Assembly: GCA_022410635.1 (NCBI GenBank)
Contig: JAJVDF010000301.1
Location: 629,848 to 693,847, forward strand
DNA: 64,000 bases
Direction of reading: 5' to 3'
Source: Tretioscincus oriximinensis
Taxonomy: Eukaryota > Chordata > Lepidosauria > Squamata > Gymnophthalmidae
Shown: positions 58,481 to 64,000 of the stretch, in pieces
Layout of the letters: the number at the start of each line of letters is the position of its first letter
Numbering within the stretch: the stretch's first letter is position 1
The notes under the pieces: generated by a model
What the model was told of the DNA's origin: nothing
Database searches by the model: none
The model's input: only the letters and a program-made list of their open reading frames with translations
Program-made: the position numbers and the translations under genes

Positions 58481-61400
58481 CAAAAATGGTGAATTTCAGT
58501 TCAAGCCGAACCTGCAAACAAATTTGAACTGAACTTACGGTATGGGAAGCCTATGAGCAAACCTAAAATACTTCCACATTCAAAGGTCAGTACAGAAACA
58601 GACTGCTTTGGAATCAACAAATTCAGGCCAATATGGCTGTTAGCTTCAGTTCAGTTTGAACCAAGCTGCAAGACTGAAGGCTCAGGATCAAAAGTATTCT
58701 GGCCTCTGAAATTGCAGCATTTCTAGAGTCATTTCCAGAGCTTAGATTTCTGTTTACCTTTTGAACTCATCTAGCTGTTCACAGGAAGAGTGTTTGACAG
58801 GCCCACTGCCAGGAAATGCTGTGGAAAATACTTTTAAGCGATCTTTTTTATAATCACTTTCTAGTATGATTTGTGTTTCAAGTTCAAGATCCATACAGGT
58901 AGAGCATTCCTCAGGAGACATGGCTTCCTGAGGATAGCCCTACTGAGTGAATCCCTTGTTCCCAGTAGCTAGCCCAGACCACAAAACATCCAGATTTTGC
59001 TCTACTGAAGTAAATATAATTGGATGAGGCATTTCTCACTGTTTAGTAACTGTTCAGAAATCACAAAGAACTTAATGATAAACCAGTCCTGTTTTGTGCC
59101 AGAAAATTACAAAAGTATATTTCATATAATTACCATGTAAAAGATCTGCATTTTCCAACGGTCTCCACATGATACCATAACACATTTAAGTACCTTCATT
59201 TTCTCTCAGAAAATTCTGTNAGGTTGTCTGAGAAAAACAAAACATTGTACACATTTACCACCAACAAGGTTCACATCTGGAAAAAAACATGTATAACAGA
59301 TTGTCTTGTAATCTGAGTGGAGAAATGAGAGCNGTTGAGATCCACCATGCTCTCTAGTATTGCATAAACTAGCAACTACTTTTATTATAGCTATATGAAT
59401 ATATAAAAGTAAGTGACAGGTAAGGCCAGGGAAATGAAAGAGGTGTTATCAACCCTCTGATACAATTCATGCTCTCTTTTTCCTGCTAATGTCAGGTGAC
59501 TATTCTTCCAGAGAAAAACAGCTTATACATCATTGTTCCTGCTATTTCACAGAAAAAGAAAGGAAAAAAATGTCAGCAACATTTTCTTGGCCTTATGGAA
59601 GTAATAACCTACTGCTATGGCAACGCTCAATATTCTCCAAGTGCTCTGAGGAAGGCTAATGATGAATGATTTAGCCAACAAAGNGATTAGACACGTTATC
59701 AAAAACACTCCAAAGGACAGACAGGGTATGTGTGGTTCAAAAGATTCTTCTTTAATGTGTATGCCTTACCTACTTCCTAGATTAATACAATTAGCCTTTA
59801 GGAGCATAAGTGCTCTTGATGTAAGTGAAGTAAGTGATTCCATTTTCTCTCCCTTGATAATTTTTTCAAGTCATTCATATATTTAGTGCAGAAATGACTA
59901 ATCTTTGCTGGTCTACATGTCATATTCACCTTTCACCTGATGTCTTCAGCCAGCAGTCTATGAATCTCACTGACGATTGGAAGAAACCATTTGCATCTCC
60001 ATCAGGAAGTTTAGCTACAAAGAACAATTTAGCTTGCATATTAGTTTGGTCCAAAAGCTGGTCATATTCTCCCCTAAACAGCCTATTGAAGGGGCTGTTA
60101 AGGTTGATCATGTGTATGTAATGTAAAAGTTTGTTGATTAGTGCACATCTAAAATATATTTTTGTTCCTATAATGGTTCATCATAAAAAAAGATATGTAC
60201 AAAAAAAAATTCCAAACCTTGAATCAATACCCATCATATTGACTGATATGGGACAATAAATATAGATTAAGGGTGTGTTATCAATTTCCAGTTGGATTTT
60301 AAAATTGCTTATCTGTGATAATTGGAATTAAAAATGACAAGCATCATACCCAGCACCCTTGGCTATGGAGACAGGTAAACATGTACCATAGCAGATATAT
60401 CCAGGTATGTTGAAANCATTTATAACAGTTTAGGATTCCTTGTACGAATTCAAAACTATCCAAAGAACAATATCTAGCATTCAGGAATAATCCTTATATA
60501 CAGCATGTTTGTCACATGGACTTGTATGCCTGTCATCACAAAGCCACTGAAAGGGCAGGGGGAAGAGAACTGGGATGTTGCATTTTCCAAGTGCTTTGGA
60601 AGCACTTCCAGAACATCCATGAGACAGAAACATGGAATGATTGACAGCAATTTGTGGTTATCCAGAATATCGTATCACTCTAGAACGCAGTGCAGTTCAG
60701 TTACTTCTACTGCCATGGGTTTTGGGATTATAATTCCACATATATAGCTTTCTTGCCAACAATGCTGAATTGGTTTATCATTGTCTGTTCTCACAGTAAT
60801 GCCAGAAATTTCATTTGTGATTAGCTACAAACCATGAAAAGCAAATGTTCTGCCAATAATTATGGCTTTCCCTAATGATTGATTGTTCTGCATAACCTCT
60901 TGTGTAGAAATTCACCTGATAAGTGTTGAATCATAATGTTAAAATATCATTTTCTTGGTATTTGCAGTTGGTGTTTATTTCCTCTGTTGATTAACAGTAA
61001 CATCAAAATATGAGCCTGCAAGATTTAGCTTTAATAAAAAGAAAATGTGTAGAATTATGAATCTAATTTTCAGTTGGACATGATCATAACACTCTCCTTT
61101 GAATCTCTAACTAATAAGAGGTATACATGAGTAGAGGATCACAGTTTTGAGAGGATTCTCAAATGTCTAGATGCAGAAGATTTTCTACTATATTACATTT
61201 CAGATGCTATGTGCAACTGTCATAAAGACAAATGGGTTTAAAATACCCTGAGGTTATTAACGCTGTTCATCTTGAAGAAAGATTGGAACGGATATTCTTT
61301 TTGAACTAAAATAAAATTAAGCATGCTGTAGATCTCCCACAAGTGACAAATTTGCAAGCAACAGTGGAAAAAAACAATTAAGTCATTTATTGCATCTAGC

Positions 61401-62025
61401 TTTAAAAGACATAGATCGTTATTATAGGATGTATTTATTTTTAAATGACCAGCCAGTACTGAATGAAGTTAACAAATGTGAAATGAATGCCAAGTCAATA
61501 ATCACTATTCTATGGGACAGTCCTATATGACAGTCTGGAATGTCCCCTATATGAGAAGATTAGGGAGCATCATGTAGCTCCTCTCTTAGATAAATGGCAC
61601 ACTTCTGAACAATAAGACCAAAGTCCACAGGCTGCTCCAGGGGTTGATAAATTTATCACAATATCTGTCATTTTATTTATATACAAAACCTCTACTAATA
61701 GTATGATCTTTTTAAATGTTTGACTAGACCATTCAGGACATTTGAAGGGGTCTGGGTTTTTTTTTTTATATTTAGTATTATTAGTTTTAATGATAATGTT
61801 ACTAATTTTTTTGATGGATTTGGCATTGTATGGCTGTTTCCATATGATGGTGTTCATTCATTTTTATTTTGGCAGTGATATGTTATTTTGACTAATCATT
61901 AAATATATATTTTCTAATCTATGAGTATTGTTTATCTTCTGGAACTGGTCACTTTAANGGAACTTTTCTACTTTCTTTAAAGACAATACTAAAAGATAGC
62001 AAGTTATAATTAGCTGATATAGTCC
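58481..62025. other. Unassigned non-coding DNA
   Basis: AT-rich sequence with no gene, RNA or repeat family recognised. ORFs of 60-95 codons are consistent with chance. Confidence 0.5.
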
Positions 62026-62030
62026 AATAC

Positions 62031-62530
62031 TTGTCATGTGGTGTCGTGTTGTATGTTAGGGAAACATATACCTCCTCAGAGGTTCAAGTTTCAGAAAATG
62101 GAAGCTCTGTAGAAACCATCTGGGTAAGAATACAAGGAGACAAAAACAGAAAGGACACCATCGTGGGAGTTTATTATAGGCCTCCTGGACAAACAGAAGA
62201 TATAGATGAACTCTTCCTACATCAGATAACTATGATCTCAAATAAACATGATACAGTGATTATGGGAGATTTTAACTATCCAGACATTTGCTGGGAATCT
62301 CTCTCGGGCAAAACTCACGGGTCTATTAAATTTTTATCTTCTCTAGCTGATAATTTTATCTGCCAAAAAGTGGAAGAAAAAACAAGAGGATCCGCTATCC
62401 TGGATCTAATTCTTACCAACAAGGAGGAAATGGTTGAGGAAGAAAGGGTGGCTGGGACCTTGGCTGCAGTGACCATGCAATCACTGAATTCTACATAACA
62501 AAGGGAGGAAGACCTGAGAGGACTCAGACT
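62031..62530 (+). pseudogene. CR1 ORF2 endonuclease domain, partial
   Basis: The ORF 62031-62498 reads CGVVLYVRETYTSSEVQVSE, IVGVYYRPPGQTEDIDEL, then VIMGDFNYPDICWES with the GDFN catalytic motif, and LDLILTNKEEMVEE. The SDH motif (CSDHAITEFYIT at about 62477-62511) is in another frame because of a 1-base loss near 62460. The first part of the APE-type domain is missing by 5' truncation. The enzyme would nick target DNA for insertion. Confidence 0.92.
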
Positions 62531-63128
62531 TCAAGACTAGATTTCAGAAGAGCAGATTTTGATGGACTCAGAAGGAGGGTAGGAAGAATCCAATGGTTGG
62601 AAGTCTTAAAGGACAGAAATGTCCAAGAAGGATGGGAAATCTTGTGAAATGAGATTCTAGAAGCACAATCTTTAACAATTCCCCAAAGAAGAAAGCACAG
62701 GAAACATCTAAGGAGGCCACTGTTGTTGAACCCAAATCTTAATAACTTACTAAAAAGGAAAAAAATACTGTTTATGAAATGGAAGAAGGGGGACATTTCT
62801 AAGGAAGAATATAAGGCAGTCTGCAGTAATTGTAGGGCAAGTGTCAGAAAAGCTAAAGCTGAATATGAACTGAGTCTTACAAGGAATGTAAAAAAGCAAT
62901 AATAAAGGGTTTTGGGGGTACNTCAAAAGAAAAAGAAAAGCTAAAGATGCTATAGGAGTTCTACAGAGGGAAAATGGTGAAATGATCAAAAACAATACTG
63001 AGAAAGCTGAACTTCTGAACACTTATTTTGCAACTGTTTTTTCTGAAAAAGGACATACAACAACAGCTGGCCTTCATTCTGCTATTTAAGGAACAAAAGA
63101 ATCAAAACACTTAATAGACAGAGAAAAG
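62531..63128 (+). pseudogene. CR1 ORF2 linker between endonuclease and RT
   Basis: In frame, segments such as RTQTSRLDFRRADFDGLR (62521-62574) and the ENGEMIKNNTEKAELLNTYF block (about 62970-63025) fit the CR1 linker that precedes the RT. Stops and shifts interrupt it, for instance TAA near 63088 and a gap base at 62922. Confidence 0.75.
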
Positions 63129-64000
63129 GTGAGGGGACTCTTAGCTAATTTAAATGAATTCAAATCTCCAGGCCCAGATGAACTACATCCCAGGNTACTG
63201 AAGGAACTAGCAGGAGTAATAGCGGAACCACTTGCGGTGATCTTTGAAAATTCATGGACAACAGGAGAAGTCCCAGTAGAATGGAGAAGGGCAAATGTTG
63301 TCCCTATCTTCAAAAAGGGTAAAAAGGTGGAACCAGGAAACTACCGGCCTGTGAGTCTGACTTCAATACCAGGAAAGCTCCTTGAACAAGTTATAAAGCA
63401 GCATGTATGCCAGCACTTGGATATGGATGCAGTAATTAATCAGAGCCAACATGGATTTGTAACAAACAAGTCATGCCAGACTAATCTAATTTCCTTTATG
63501 ATAGAATTACCAAATGGGTTGATCAGGGAAATGCAGTAGATGTGGTATATCTCGACTTCAGTAAAGCATTTGACAAAGTATCTCATTCCATCCTTATTGA
63601 AAAAATGGTCAAGTACGGGATTGACAAAGCAACAGTTAGATGGATTGAAAACTGGCTTAGTGATCGGACTCAAAGAGTGATAATAAATGGTTGCACATCC
63701 AATTGAAAGAATGTTTCAAGTGGGGTACCCCAAGGATCTGTCCTAGGCCCAGTGCTATTTAACATATTTATAAATGATCTAGATGAAGGAATTGAAGGAA
63801 AACTTATCAAATTTGCTGATGACACAAAAATAGGCAGTGTTGCTAATACTAAACAAGATAGAGATAGGATTCAAAAAGATCTAGACAAACTTGAACAATG
63901 CTATTTAACAGAGAGAAATGCAAGATCCTACATCTGGCAAAAATAATGAAAACAGCATGTATAGAATGGGAGGAATATGTCTGAACAGCAGCACAGGTGA
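63129..64000 (+). pseudogene. CR1 ORF2 reverse transcriptase, partial at the window edge
   Basis: Open frame 63129-63539 holds SPGPDELHPR, FKKGKKVEPGNYRPVSLTS and NKSCQTNLIS. A 1-base deletion near 63497 shifts the frame, after which motif A (VYLDFSKAFDKVSHS) follows at about 63545-63590. A TGG-to-TGA change at about 63705 (SN-stop-KN) precedes [18 protein letters not shown] at about 63717-63770. Motif C ([12 protein letters not shown]) is near 63800-63840. The copy keeps the complete [10 protein letters not shown] that is damaged in the copy at 52.8-54.3 kb. Confidence 0.92.

Larger units (their letters stand above)
62030..64000 (+). mobile_element. CR1 LINE, 5'-truncated, running off the window
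   Basis: Similarity to CR1 starts inside the endonuclease domain at about 62030 and continues to the right edge, within the RT domain. From about 62970 on it is the same subfamily as 52729-54436 and nearly identical, but inverted. Confidence 0.92.

Overview
This window is vertebrate nuclear DNA: AT-rich and intron-like or intergenic, with a dense layer of decayed transposable elements. The mixture of CR1, L2-like and L1 LINEs, a tRNA-derived SINE, Tc1/mariner, Harbinger-like and hAT-like DNA elements and a tyrosine-recombinase element fits a sauropsid, most likely a squamate reptile. That assignment is inference from repeat families seen by eye. I found no exon of a known host gene, no rRNA, no functional tRNA gene, and no bacterial, phage or CRISPR feature. 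Every clear protein-coding signal is a broken mobile-element gene. Scattered single n bases and two short n runs are assembly ambiguities.

Layout. 0-8 kb: mostly unassigned DNA with a palindromic mariner-type MITE (1515-1749), a 920-bp Harbinger-like element (3776-4695) and a TTA microsatellite with an assembly gap (7127-7239). 8-10.6 kb: a CpG-rich patch, a CR1 tail and a decayed element encoding a tyrosine recombinase followed by an SGNH-hydrolase-like protein (Ngaro/DIRS type). 10.6-21 kb: unassigned DNA, a SINE and a second Harbinger-like copy (17524-18454). 21-23.2 kb: a Tc1 transposase relic on the minus strand and a TA-flanked MITE with internal 42-bp repeats. 23-42 kb: mainly unassigned DNA with a minus-strand SINE, several CR1/L2 fragments and a 150-bp AAT microsatellite. 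42-48.3 kb: an L2-like 3' end, an old L1 3' end and another LINE reverse-transcriptase relic.

48.7-54.4 kb is a nested block. A fold-back element (48702-52715) is split by a 5'-truncated L1 on the minus strand (48781-52405), which is flanked by a perfect 16-bp target-site duplication. A CR1 copy on the minus strand (52729-54436) follows directly. 54.7-62 kb holds more LINE fragments, a polypurine tract, one unexplained 202-codon hydrophobic ORF (55190-55798, minus) and a possible conserved non-coding element. A young CR1 copy runs from about 62030 off the right edge and is inverted relative to the one at 52.7-54.4 kb.

The elements do not form a pathway. They record successive insertions, and their order can be read in the nested block. 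SINE and L2-like LINE share a 3' tail here, which fits the SINE using the L2 machinery. Boundaries without a target duplication or a terminal repeat are approximate.
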